Shown: positions 56,400 to 64,000 of the stretch, piece after piece
How the letters are laid out: every line of letters starts with the position of its first letter
How positions within the stretch are numbered: position 1 is the stretch's first letter
NCBI GenBank assembly: GCA_029339505.1
Contig: JAQISU010000164.1
Location: 1,302,001 to 1,366,000 of the forward strand
DNA length: 64,000 nt
Direction of reading: 5' to 3'
From: Unio delphinus
Lineage: Eukaryota; Mollusca; Bivalvia; Unionida; Unionidae
Made by a program: the position numbers and the translations under genes
The notes under the pieces: generated by a model
Database searches by the model: none
What the model was told of the DNA's origin: nothing
The model's input: the letters and a program-made list of their open reading frames with translations, nothing else

Positions 56400-56820
56400 T
56401 AAGTCTTGGGACACCTTAAATTATTTTCAAAATTAATTTTTATGACCTATAAATGTTGGGACATGAAATTATATCAATGTTTTCATGGATTAAAGTCTAA
56501 GGACACCTTTGACATTTTGTCTACTAATTGATATATGCAGTTAATCGCACCTTAAATTATTTTCAAAATTTATTTTTATGACCTATTAATGTTGGGACAT
56601 GAAATTATATCAATGTTTTCATGAATTAAAGTCTAGGGACACCTTTGACATTTTGTGTACTAATCAATAAATGCATTTAATCGAGTTTAGTAGCATAAAA
56701 GAAAATGACTTCATGATTGTTGGACTAATGTAATGAATTATTACATGATTGTTAGACTAATGTAATGAATTATTACATGATTGTTAGACTAATGTAATAA
56801 ATTATTACATGGAAATGTTA
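56400..56820. repeat. ~143-bp repeat x2 followed by 31-bp repeat x3
   Basis: TTAAATTATTTTCAAAATTA...ATGTTGGGACATGAAATTAT occurs twice (56411 and 56552). TGATTGTTAGACTAATGTAA plus TGAATTATTACA then repeats at 56715-56815. Host sequence between the last laminin exon and the virus-like element; no exon was seen. Confidence 0.85.
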
Positions 56821-57747
56821 TAGGTTAATATATTACAAATATTTCTCTAGTATAACACATTTTTTTAAAATCAATTACTTACATTTCTCTAGTGTTGTAT
56901 TGGTATGACTATCAGTTATATACATTTATCTAGTGTATTTCATTTTAATTTTACTTTGATGCCTCAGTCATAGTTTGATCAGTATAAGTACTTGATGCTT
57001 ATAATGATATCAAACATTTGTATGGTCAATTCATAGTGACACCTAATGAGAATATCCCCGCTTGTAAAATTACCATTAGTAAGTTCTTATGATATCATTG
57101 CACTTGCATGTGCACTGCATGAATTAGAGATAAAAGGACATTGGAAATCGCCCCAAAGTCCACCAGATGGATGACACATATCAGTTAGAATCATAGAATA
57201 AAGATTATCAGATTGATTTTTGAGAGTTAAATGTATCTCAAAACCTTAGTAATCATGATAAAGTGTAATTAGCTGGTAATAAGAAACCCAAAACTCGTAC
57301 ACATCTGTGACAATAATTTTTGATTTTGAATCCCAATATTGATTGGGACTTCCAGTTCATGTACAAGAAGGTGAGAATCTTGTTGTTTTCATTTTATAAT
57401 TTAGACAGAAGCAGTCCATACTAAATATTGAATTTGAAAGCTTTAAACATGCATATAACAATATACATTTTTTACCATGCAGCCATATTGGAACATTGTC
57501 AGCTGGTGGCATGCTGTTCTATTTAGACCATTGTTCACCATAGCAAGAGACTTGTGTATTGGAATGTTATACATTGGTATGTTCTTTGAAAGAATGGGTC
57601 AAGTTTAAATGAAAAGTTGTTTAAAATGTATTTGTTAGAATAAGTAACTAGGTTTCTTGATATTGTTTGGTTTGTTTGAATGTCTGCTTCTGTTCTTTTT
57701 TATTAAAATAGCTTTTGATTGCTTAGACCCAGATCTACTCTTACATA

Positions 57748-58004
57748 AGCAGCAGAAGGGGCGAATCAGACAACATTTTTAGACAAGTATTCACTGAAAT
57801 CACGCTTAAAATCAATGAAACCAATGACATCAGACCCAAAAGTCAATGACATCAGGTCCCAAATATGTGTGTGTTTCATGGATTAGGTCCAAAAAAAAAT
57901 TATGAAAAAATCAATGAAATTAATGAAATCAAAAACTTTTCAACTATTACATTTTTTGGGAAAAAGGGACTACAACATCGTTGTCACTCGCCCCTTCTGC
58001 TGCT
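57748..58004. repeat. Inverted-repeat pair at the left end of the element
   Basis: AGCAGCAGAAGGGGCGA at 57748-57764 is exactly inverted at 57988-58004, with weaker matching beyond both arms (GACAACA against GACAACGAT). The 223-bp spacer is A-rich and non-coding. The outer arm starts with AG, as Polinton termini do. It could be the terminal inverted repeat folding back, or a small nested element. Confidence 0.75.
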
Positions 58005-58009
58005 ATGGG

Positions 58010-58681
58010 TTAACCGAATATTTGATCCAGTCCGATACGATATCGTGTTCGAGGGTCATGTAAATTTATTGTTACAAATCCGTGTGGGGCAGACTGAGCA
58101 TGACTAAAGAAATTTCTAAATTGATTGAAGTCCATATCAGAACACCATGTCTGCCAAATATTTCGTAGCGTATGTGTATCAACGCCGTTGAATACAGCAA
58201 GCATATTACAGTTATCTCTGATCACTTTTGGTATTTGTGTGTAGCGTTGAGTGACATAGATCACGTCCGTGTTTTTGTGCCTGCCTCGGGAAAATATTCT
58301 AGCAGGATTTTTTTGATTATCTAACATGACATCGTCGTATACAACTAAATTGTTGATACTTCCATCGAGGTCATTCACGGATGGCGCCTCGTCAATATCG
58401 GTTATAAATTCAATAACATCCTCGCCGGCAATCTCTGAAGCGTTTTCATTAAAATCTTTTAGCACTTCATAGCATCGTTGGTCGTCTACGCTAGGGGCAA
58501 TTAAATACAATTTATCCCACTTCATCCATCTCATTATTAAATTGAGCAACAATTGCGTTTTACCGGATCCAGATGGTCCGATTATAATTGCGCGGATAGA
58601 GTTTGGTAGCGCTGCATGATGCTTCACTGGTTCTCTTGTTTTAGTCGCTGAAAAATCAATTATATTCATATCTCTATACAT
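58010..58681 (-). CDS. A32/FtsK-HerA-type genome packaging ATPase
   Basis: A 223-residue protein predicted to power packaging of DNA into capsids. Walker A is GPSGSGKT at residues 35-42. Walker B is LVVYDD with the acidic pair at 116-117. The conserved SRGRHKNTDVIYVTQ stretch at about 131-145 and RDN after it match the arginine/sensor region of Polinton, virophage and adintovirus packaging ATPases. The length is normal for the family. A second in-frame ATG (58669, MNIIDF) could be the true start; the first ATG lies only 5 bp from the divergent zinc-ribbon ATG. The stop codon lies 5 bp from the inner inverted-repeat arm. It is a typical virion-assembly gene, so capsid genes are expected elsewhere in the element. 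Confidence 0.92.
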   Translation of the reverse strand: MYRDMNIIDFSATKTREPVKHHAALPNSIRAIIIGPSGSGKTQLLLNLIMRWMKWDKLYLIAPSVDDQRCYEVLKDFNENASEIAGEDVIEFITDIDEAPSVNDLDGSINNLVVYDDVMLDNQKNPARIFSRGRHKNTDVIYVTQRYTQIPKVIRDNCNMLAVFNGVDTHTLRNIWQTWCSDMDFNQFRNFFSHAQSAPHGFVTINLHDPRTRYRIGLDQIFG

Positions 58682-58686
58682 AAATT

Positions 58687-58884
58687 ATGGATCTATATTG
58701 CGTGAAGTGTAAGGCGCGTACTGGTACAGATGACTTGACGACGATTACAACTAAAAATAACCGATCAGCTCTTTCTGGTAAATGCGTACAGTGTAGTACA
58801 AAGAAATTTAGATTTGTTTCTAAACCCAAGGAACCCAAGGAACCTTTAAAAAAAAACGAGGAGGTGATATCGCTGCCAAATTAG
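58687..58884 (+). CDS. Small zinc-ribbon protein; 0-frame product upstream of the PLA2 frame
   Basis: 65 residues with CVKC at 5-8 and CVQC at 33-36, a four-cysteine zinc ribbon resembling the short DUF5679-type domain (YCVKCK ... G.C..C....F). The basic, proline-rich tail (KPKEPKEP) ends in a nine-A run at 58848-58856. The 0 frame stops at 58884, while the -1 frame continues into the PLA2 domain. The gene is divergent from the ATPase with 5 bp between the start codons. Its function is unknown; as the N-terminus of a fused minor virion protein it could bind DNA or another virion part (inference). Confidence 0.82.
   Translation: MDLYCVKCKARTGTDDLTTITTKNNRSALSGKCVQCSTKKFRFVSKPKEPKEPLKKNEEVISLPN
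58851..58857 (+). other. Predicted -1 ribosomal frameshift site (A_AAA_AAC)
   Basis: In the zinc-ribbon frame the codons read A AAA AAC at 58851-58857, a canonical X_XXY_YYZ slippery heptamer of the type used by MMTV gag-pro. A -1 slip enters precisely the frame that encodes PLA2. An 8-bp stem (CCCTGGAA 58892-58899 with TTCCAGGG 58933-58940) lies 34 nt downstream, further away than the usual 5-9 nt. The alternative is loss of one A from a ten-A run, by mutation or sequencing error. Confidence 0.65.
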
Positions 58885-59216
58885 CAAAACTCCCTGGAAC
58901 CCCATGGGCAAAATACCCCGGAGAAAAACACCTTCCAGGGTATAGTTATTGTGGACCGGGAACAAGACTTGATATCAGACTCAATGATCAAAATCAGCCC
59001 CGACCCGGTGAGGAACCAATAAACGCTATTGATAAGGCCTGTCACCTTCATGATGTTGCTTATAAAAGCAGCAATTTGCAACACAGGCATCTAGCAGATG
59101 TGAAATTAATTCATGCGTTGAATTCTATCACTGATAAATCCTTCAAAGAAAAATTGGCCTCCTTTTTGATAAAATCGGCAATGAAAAGTAAATTGATGTT
59201 AGGTGCTGGTAATTAA
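58854..59216 (+). CDS. Parvovirus VP1-type phospholipase A2 domain (-1 frame)
   Basis: 120 codons before TAA. The calcium-binding loop YCGPGT starts at 58947 and the catalytic HD pair is at 59049-59054 (CHLHDVAY), followed by LADVKLIHAL. This is the pattern of the PLA2 domain in parvovirus VP1 (Pfam Phospholip_A2_4), which in parvoviruses helps virions leave endosomes. A similar role in this element is inference. The frame is open from 58824, but no ATG precedes the active-site motifs (the first in-frame ATG is at 59181), so it cannot start independently. It is best read as the C-terminal half of a frameshift product with the zinc ribbon. It ends 7 bp before the integrase ATG. Confidence 0.82.
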   Translation, partial: KRGGDIAAKLAKLPGTPWAKYPGEKHLPGYSYCGPGTRLDIRLNDQNQPRPGEEPINAIDKACHLHDVAYKSSNLQHRHLADVKLIHALNSITDKSFKEKLASFLIKSAMKSKLMLGAGN

Positions 59217-59223
59217 TAGCAAC

Positions 59224-60168
59224 ATGGAATCTATTTACTATTCCCCAAGAGGATACTGGAAGGGTAACGCTGCAATCAGTAAACTCGCTAGCGCCGCAAA
59301 AGTGAAAAAAACCACTGCGGCTCATTGGTTATCCAAACAGGCACTATGGCAAATTTATCTACCACCGCCTAAACAAATTCAATTCTCGCATTTTGATGTA
59401 ACCGGACCCAATGAAGTTCATCAGGCTGATCTATTATTTCTGCCACATGATCGTGGTTACAAATATGCGTTAACTGTAGTTGATATTGCAAGTCGATACA
59501 AAGAAGCAGAACCGTTAAAAACAAAATCGGCCACTGAAGTCGCTTCTGCATTTGAAAGGATTTATCGACGAGGTCCTCTGCACTGGCCAAATCTATTACA
59601 AGTTGATCCTGGCAAGGAATTTCAGGGTGCAGTGTTATCTACAATGAAATATCACAATGTCGCTATCAGACGAGGGTATACTGCACTGCATCGTGATCAG
59701 GCCATTGTAGAACGGTTTAATAAAACCCTTGCTGAGCGGTTATTTGGATATCAATATGCAAAAGAATTCATCCAAGAAAAAAGATCCCGTGAATGGGTTA
59801 AGAGATTACCAGGTGTAGTTACCGCACTGAATAACGAGATTACTAGAACCATCAACATGAAACCTATCAACGCGATTAAAAAGAAGTCGATACCTGAAAA
59901 ACCACAAAAAGATTTCAAAGAACCAATTCTTGGTAGTAATGTCATTGTGAGGTACTTATACGAACCAGGAGAGCTTGAAGGGGATAGAAAAAGGGCTACT
60001 GATCCTATTTGGAGCGTCACTACGCATAAGATATCTAGTATAACACGATCTACGGGTAGACCTCCAATCTATAAACTGGATTCAACTGCCCCTCAACGGG
60101 GTTTTACTAGACAACAATTACAAGTAATTCCTGACGATACTCAATTGCCACCCCATGGGCTTAACTAG
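59224..60168 (+). CDS. Polinton-type rve/DDE integrase
   Basis: 314 residues; catalyses insertion of the element into host DNA. The rve core has D69 (HQADLLFLP), D128 (LLQVDPGKEF) and E163 (QAIVERFNKTLAERLF), with 34 residues between the second D and E. An N-terminal region (YYSPRGYWKGNAAISKLA) resembles the leader of other Polinton integrases. The C-terminal region (VIVRYLYEPG ... YKLD ... FTRQQLQVI) fits the small beta-barrel or chromo-like tail. The frame is open upstream to a GTG at 59203, but the ATG at 59224 starts the conserved part and clears the PLA2 stop. The 3' end overlaps the convergent polymerase gene by 8 bp. Confidence 0.94.
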   Translation: MESIYYSPRGYWKGNAAISKLASAAKVKKTTAAHWLSKQALWQIYLPPPKQIQFSHFDVTGPNEVHQADLLFLPHDRGYKYALTVVDIASRYKEAEPLKTKSATEVASAFERIYRRGPLHWPNLLQVDPGKEFQGAVLSTMKYHNVAIRRGYTALHRDQAIVERFNKTLAERLFGYQYAKEFIQEKRSREWVKRLPGVVTALNNEITRTINMKPINAIKKKSIPEKPQKDFKEPILGSNVIVRYLYEPGELEGDRKRATDPIWSVTTHKISSITRSTGRPPIYKLDSTAPQRGFTRQQLQVIPDDTQLPPHGLN

Positions 60169-63100
60169 CACCCTTGCGTCTATTGCACTCAAGACAAGTC
60201 AACATCACATTATTTCTGACATGACCGAGATTGTTATTTTTTCTGTCTACGGTGAATTGGCGAGGATCCTTATCCGAATACTGCCAACGCATTATACAAT
60301 TGCAACTCGCGCAGTGATTATTCTGTTGTTTCTTCAAAGTGATTATTAATTCAGCATCAATATCAAATTCTCGTTGTTTTTTTTTGTCCTGTTGTTTGTA
60401 ACCGGATAGTTTTTTATCAATAATATCATTATCATCGCCAATGATTTCATCATCGCCAATGATTTCATCATCGCCTGACTCTGTCAGGAGAATTCTTCGA
60501 AGTTGATTTATTTTTCGTACTCTAGACACTGCGAGATAGACTAAATTCGACCATTCTATGCGATTATCTACCATCCAAAGAGTTGTATCCGATATAGTCA
60601 ATCCCTGTGAAGAGTGTATCGTCGCTGCATAACCTAGCGTCCACGGGGATTTATTAGCACGCAATGCATCTTCAACAACATTGATATCAACCAGCACAAT
60701 ATCATTTAATACTAAATTCTGCTTTTCACTTTGTCCTGGAATATCAACTTCGATGTTCTGTTTTCGCGTATCCGATGGCCTATAACAAAGAGGCACTGGA
60801 AGTGTTGCAAATTTTTGTTTATGCAATTCAAATAACTTCATCTGAAGTGTGTCTCTGACTATTTTTCTACTTGCAATGATTAAATCGTTTGGTCTCCACA
60901 TTTCCCAAAACTCATTCATGGGAGTTTCCGAAATTATTTCACGGGTTATTTCACACTGGATTCTATCCGGTTGTAATCTAATTAGTTTCTTCAATTCTTT
61001 TAATTCATTATCAAGTGATCTATGATCAGTATCAATTTCTTCATAATAGTCTACAAAACCCTTTAGCCATTCATGGGGAGATGCACCAACAAATGGTGGA
61101 GGTTGGCCGTGATCACCGCACATGACGACTTTTGTATTCTTCAATAACAACCACTCAAGAAATATTTTTAAGACATCTTCGGACACTGTGTCTATTTCAT
61201 CCCAAATGATAATTTCAGGAATAAATTTCTCTCCCATGCGCTCAGGAGTCCATTTATCTCCCTTCCATCGGAAAAAGCTGTGATAAGTGCAAGCATTTAC
61301 CCCTCTCTGTATCATTTCTCTTGCAAGTCTATGAGTTGGTGTTAGCACAATCATGTTAGAAACGCTAGCGTTTCCACGACGAAATAACTCAATTGCCCGG
61401 GTTGTTTTTCCTGACCCACCACAGCCGTTTAAATAAACTGTTTTATACAGGCATATTGGATCAGAAATCGGTGGTGCACTAGAAAATTCTGAACACTGAT
61501 TGCTTTCTAAGTAATTATTTTCAATGGTAACATCTGCTGATGGAATATAATCATGAATCATTTCTTTCTTAATTCTCCATGATCCCCATTTCTCGTTGCC
61601 AGTAGCCTTAAAATCAGCCATTTTGCTATTTATGTAAAATGAATCAGTGGCAACTCTAACTGCGGTGGTAGGAAATTTATTGATCATCGAAAACAGATTA
61701 ATAGAAGCATAACCGAGCATAGAAGCTCTCAAATGTGTGTACTGCGGATGGTATCCATCATTGTAGGTAACAATTGTACCCAATTTGGTTCCATCGGACA
61801 TAAATGCGTCCTTACGATTGACATATAGGCCCTTATTCGTTAAATCCGCCATTACAAAATCGTATTCAGCGTTGTCTATAATCAATCGTGAAGAATATTT
61901 CGTATTATCATCTTTACCACCTTGGGTAAATTTACCGATTATTCTTCGTCCAAGATTTTTTGCTTCATTGTTTCTGATTTCAAATAACTGTCTGGACCAA
62001 TCCATGATTTGTTGTTCATTAAAATCAGGAAACAGTTTTCGCTCTTCGCTAATTATTTTTTCTAGATCAGGTTGTGGTAACCAGACTGATTTCTGTGCCC
62101 GATAGGATATAATTGCTTCACTGACAATTAATGATTTTAACATTTTACAATCAAGCATATATCTCAATAGCACTATTGGCATCCAGTGTTTTTCAGACAT
62201 GTGTTTACCAATCCAAAGATAACTACACGGATGAAGTCCTTCAGCCATTTCAAATGATAACACACAAGCGAATCCGGTTAAATCAAAATCAGGAAGTGGT
62301 CCATTAATAGCAACACGGGTCATTTCGTGTGTAGGGTGTCCAAATCGTTTGAAATATTTCTCGCATTCTCCATACCCAAGAAAACTTCCTGGATAACACG
62401 CAATCATATCAACTGAAATAACGGAATCAGAGGTGTATTTTCTGTTCCATAATCCGCCGTGGCCGTATTCAAGACAGGACAATTTGACATCTGATAAAAA
62501 CTCACTTCGTGTTGGTTTCCACGCGTTTTTCTTTCTAGCAAAATGTGCTGCAATGGATGGTACTGTAAAACAGTTTGCTAATAATTGATCGTCTTCTTCT
62601 CCGTCCTCAGAAAACTCACTAGCTAGTTGTTTCATTTGATTCTGCAGTTCTTCAGTACGGTATAATTCTCCGTTGGGCCTTACAAACTGATCAAATCTGC
62701 ATTCCTCGTCTGAATTACTATGAAATAGCCACGCTGACACAGGATCGTTTTTACTCAAATTGTAAATAGCATCAAATAATTTCTGCTCTGAAAAAAACTC
62801 TTCGGTTTGGGATAGATATTTTACGGTTCTATCCCGTGGAAATATTGTTACTGCAGATGACCACGCGTGCGCGTTATGATCAATAATTTCAATGGGAACT
62901 CCCTGTGATTTATATTTCGATTCGTATAATACTTCTCCGGTGATTGTTCTTACCGATATTGGAAATCTTAATGATTTTTCTAATTTAGTTATATCCTGAA
63001 TTGTTGCTCCATGCTCTTTTACCGTGAACTCCCACTCGGTTATTTTTTTTCGTCTTAGATCAGTGAGTTTATTTCCCCGGGATGCATTTGTGAAGTGTTC

Positions 63101-64000
63101 TATTATTCGTTCTGCTACACAATTTAGCCCTGTCGAATATTTCATGGGTGCTAGTTTTGAAATATCAGGTTTTTCATTGAGCGGATAGATCCCGTAAACA
63201 ACTGCTGTGACAGGATAAGATCTTTCGTAATAGGGTTTATCAATTCCAGTCAAAATTCCCGGTTTGGAATCCTGATTCACGGTGACAGTTTTTTTGCCCT
63301 TGAGAATGGGTTCAAATTTATCCTTAATAATCCATTTGCCATTTTCACGGATAATGAATTTGATTCGGAAAAAATGACTTTTTTCCCCAACACGTGAAAT
63401 GATCACTGCTGCCTTTTCATCATTCATGGTAGCGTCAACAACGCCATCAATTCGAAATGTTGACCAACAATAAGATGCTCCATCACGCTTGAATTCATTA
63501 AAACAGTCTCTGATGGCTTTATCAAGAATTTTATTCTTGGGTGTATTAGAAACTATATCAAGATTGAATTGAGCATCCTTCCATGGTGATCTCATGTTTC
63601 CGTCTCTTGGACGTTTGTTACGTTTTTTGGGTCTATCGCGATTAAATCTAGGATTGATTTTCAATAATCTCTTAAACTCTTTCATGTTTCCGTCTATTGG
63701 GCGTTTGTTACGCTTTTTGGGTCTATCGATATTAAATTTAGGATTGATTTTCAATAATCTCTTAAACTCTTTCATGTTTCCGTCTCTTGGACGTTTGTTA
63801 CGTTTGTTTCCGTCTATTGGACGTTTTTTGGGTCTATCGAGATTAAATCTAGGATTGATTTTTAATAATCTCTTAAACTCTTTCATGTTTCCGTCTCTTT
63901 GACGTTTTTGACGTTTTTTTGGTCGATCGAGATTAAATCTAGGATTGATTTTCAATAATCTCTTGAACTCTCTATCAGCATTGAATTTAGCATTTTTCGA
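60161..64000 (-). CDS. B-family DNA polymerase / SF1 helicase / HNH nuclease fusion (5' end beyond window)
   Basis: The frame is open from the window edge to TAA at 60161-60163, at least 1279 residues. Numbering from the TTG codon at 63955: about 1-120 is an array of basic ~30-residue repeats (KRLLKINPRFN.DRPKKR type); 121-500 is unassigned; a polymerase palm has VDMIACYPGS (motif A, D516) and VRVATDSFYI (motif C, D771); an SF1 helicase has GCGGSGKT (K850), WDEID (D919-E920), GDHGQPPPF and IHSSQG (Q1117) with AVSRVRK; the C-terminus has CASC at 1215-1218, VDRKNNNLGH and CLECNRRK, an HNH/zinc nuclease. It is probably the replication protein of the element. The fusion is unusual for Polintons, whose polymerase and helicase functions are normally not joined to HNH. 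TTG is not the real start, since the same frame and repeat pattern continue to base 64000. Confidence 0.88.
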   Translation of the reverse strand, partial: SKNAKFNADREFKRLLKINPRFNLDRPKKRQKRQRDGNMKEFKRLLKINPRFNLDRPKKRPIDGNKRNKRPRDGNMKEFKRLLKINPKFNIDRPKKRNKRPIDGNMKEFKRLLKINPRFNRDRPKKRNKRPRDGNMRSPWKDAQFNLDIVSNTPKNKILDKAIRDCFNEFKRDGASYCWSTFRIDGVVDATMNDEKAAVIISRVGEKSHFFRIKFIIRENGKWIIKDKFEPILKGKKTVTVNQDSKPGILTGIDKPYYERSYPVTAVVYGIYPLNEKPDISKLAPMKYSTGLNCVAERIIEHFTNASRGNKLTDLRRKKITEWEFTVKEHGATIQDITKLEKSLRFPISVRTITGEVLYESKYKSQGVPIEIIDHNAHAWSSAVTIFPRDRTVKYLSQTEEFFSEQKLFDAIYNLSKNDPVSAWLFHSNSDEECRFDQFVRPNGELYRTEELQNQMKQLASEFSEDGEEDDQLLANCFTVPSIAAHFARKKNAWKPTRSEFLSDVKLSCLEYGHGGLWNRKYTSDSVISVDMIACYPGSFLGYGECEKYFKRFGHPTHEMTRVAINGPLPDFDLTGFACVLSFEMAEGLHPCSYLWIGKHMSEKHWMPIVLLRYMLDCKMLKSLIVSEAIISYRAQKSVWLPQPDLEKIISEERKLFPDFNEQQIMDWSRQLFEIRNNEAKNLGRRIIGKFTQGGKDDNTKYSSRLIIDNAEYDFVMADLTNKGLYVNRKDAFMSDGTKLGTIVTYNDGYHPQYTHLRASMLGYASINLFSMINKFPTTAVRVATDSFYINSKMADFKATGNEKWGSWRIKKEMIHDYIPSADVTIENNYLESNQCSEFSSAPPISDPICLYKTVYLNGCGGSGKTTRAIELFRRGNASVSNMIVLTPTHRLAREMIQRGVNACTYHSFFRWKGDKWTPERMGEKFIPEIIIWDEIDTVSEDVLKIFLEWLLLKNTKVVMCGDHGQPPPFVGASPHEWLKGFVDYYEEIDTDHRSLDNELKELKKLIRLQPDRIQCEITREIISETPMNEFWEMWRPNDLIIASRKIVRDTLQMKLFELHKQKFATLPVPLCYRPSDTRKQNIEVDIPGQSEKQNLVLNDIVLVDINVVEDALRANKSPWTLGYAATIHSSQGLTISDTTLWMVDNRIEWSNLVYLAVSRVRKINQLRRILLTESGDDEIIGDDEIIGDDNDIIDKKLSGYKQQDKKKQREFDIDAELIITLKKQQNNHCASCNCIMRWQYSDKDPRQFTVDRKNNNLGHVRNNVMLTCLECNRRKGAS
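63590..63990 (-). repeat. ~90-bp coding repeats in the polymerase gene N-terminus
   Basis: Four to five copies of a unit encoding MKEFKRLLKINPRFN then DRPKKRNKRP.DGN. One copy has a shorter linker, and another insertion doubles the KR-rich tail. All length differences keep frame. The last, diverged copy (KNAKFNADREFKRLLK) reaches the window edge. Confidence 0.9.

Larger units (their letters stand above)
57748..64000. mobile_element. Polinton/Maverick-type (endogenous virus-like) element, left part
   Basis: Intronless, tightly packed genes for a packaging ATPase, zinc ribbon/PLA2, an rve integrase and a protein with polymerase, helicase and HNH modules. The set of B-family polymerase, DDE integrase and A32-like ATPase is the core of Polinton/Maverick and adintovirus-like elements. 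All frames are open except for the one-base shift before PLA2, so the copy looks young. Capsid proteins and protease were not found and may lie beyond 64000. The left boundary is placed at the outer arm of the 17-bp inverted repeat (57748); the right end and target duplication are out of view. Confidence 0.88.

Noticed and set aside
58858..59216. PLA2 as a secreted host or venom-type phospholipase
   Set aside because: There is no signal peptide or disulphide-rich scaffold. The YCGPGT and HLHD...LADVK pattern with a virus-like neighbourhood fits the parvovirus VP1-type domain.
59203..59223. Upstream GTG start for the integrase
   Set aside because: It lies within the PLA2 coding end, and GTG starts are not expected in a eukaryotic element. 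The ATG at 59224 begins the conserved region.
63953..63955. TTG as the start of the large polymerase fusion
   Set aside because: The frame and the repeat pattern continue unbroken upstream to the window edge, so the gene is simply cut by the window.

Overview
This window is intron-rich, AT-rich animal nuclear DNA. It holds 23 exons of one host gene, a laminin alpha chain of the alpha-1/2 type, on the + strand from about 5.4 to 56.1 kb. About 6.25 kb of an intact, intronless, virus-derived DNA element of the Polinton/Maverick type follows at the right end (57.75-64.0 kb). Long introns packed with private minisatellites, two tRNA-derived SINE families and MITEs suggest an invertebrate, most likely a mollusc such as a bivalve. 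That taxonomic guess is inference and nothing here proves it.

Host gene. The exons give 1204 in-frame codons with consistent splice phases. They encode the end of the laminin N-terminal (LN) domain, laminin EGF-like (LE) modules 1-4 and the first half of LE5, a complete laminin IV (L4) domain, the rest of LE5, ten more LE modules, the first half of a further LE, and most of a second L4 domain. The 5' part (signal peptide, first part of LN) and the 3' part (end of the second L4, remaining LE, coiled coil, LG domains) are not in the window. Exons 16-17 and 18-19 look like a tandem duplication of a two-exon block.

Introns. Most sequence is repeats: about 20 tandem arrays (units 20-143 bp), AT-rich microsatellites, a LINE remnant with an (ATT)n tail, three copies of one tRNA-derived SINE and two of another, a roughly 200-bp palindromic MITE family with at least seven copies, a 696-bp hAT-type element with a perfect 8-bp target duplication, and dispersed repeats with degenerate 140-170 bp periodicity.

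Polinton-like element. From left to right: a 17-bp inverted-repeat pair, an A32/FtsK-HerA packaging ATPase (-), a small zinc-ribbon ORF (+), a parvovirus VP1-type phospholipase A2 domain in the -1 frame (+), an rve/DDE integrase (+), and a very large protein (-). The large protein fuses a family-B DNA polymerase palm, an SF1 helicase and an HNH nuclease, and runs off the window edge through an array of basic repeats. The PLA2 frame has no usable start codon. It joins the zinc-ribbon frame exactly at a canonical A_AAA_AAC slippery heptamer, so it is probably expressed by programmed -1 frameshifting. Capsid and protease genes are not seen and would have to lie beyond 64 kb. If the laminin gene resumes to the right, the element sits inside a laminin intron.
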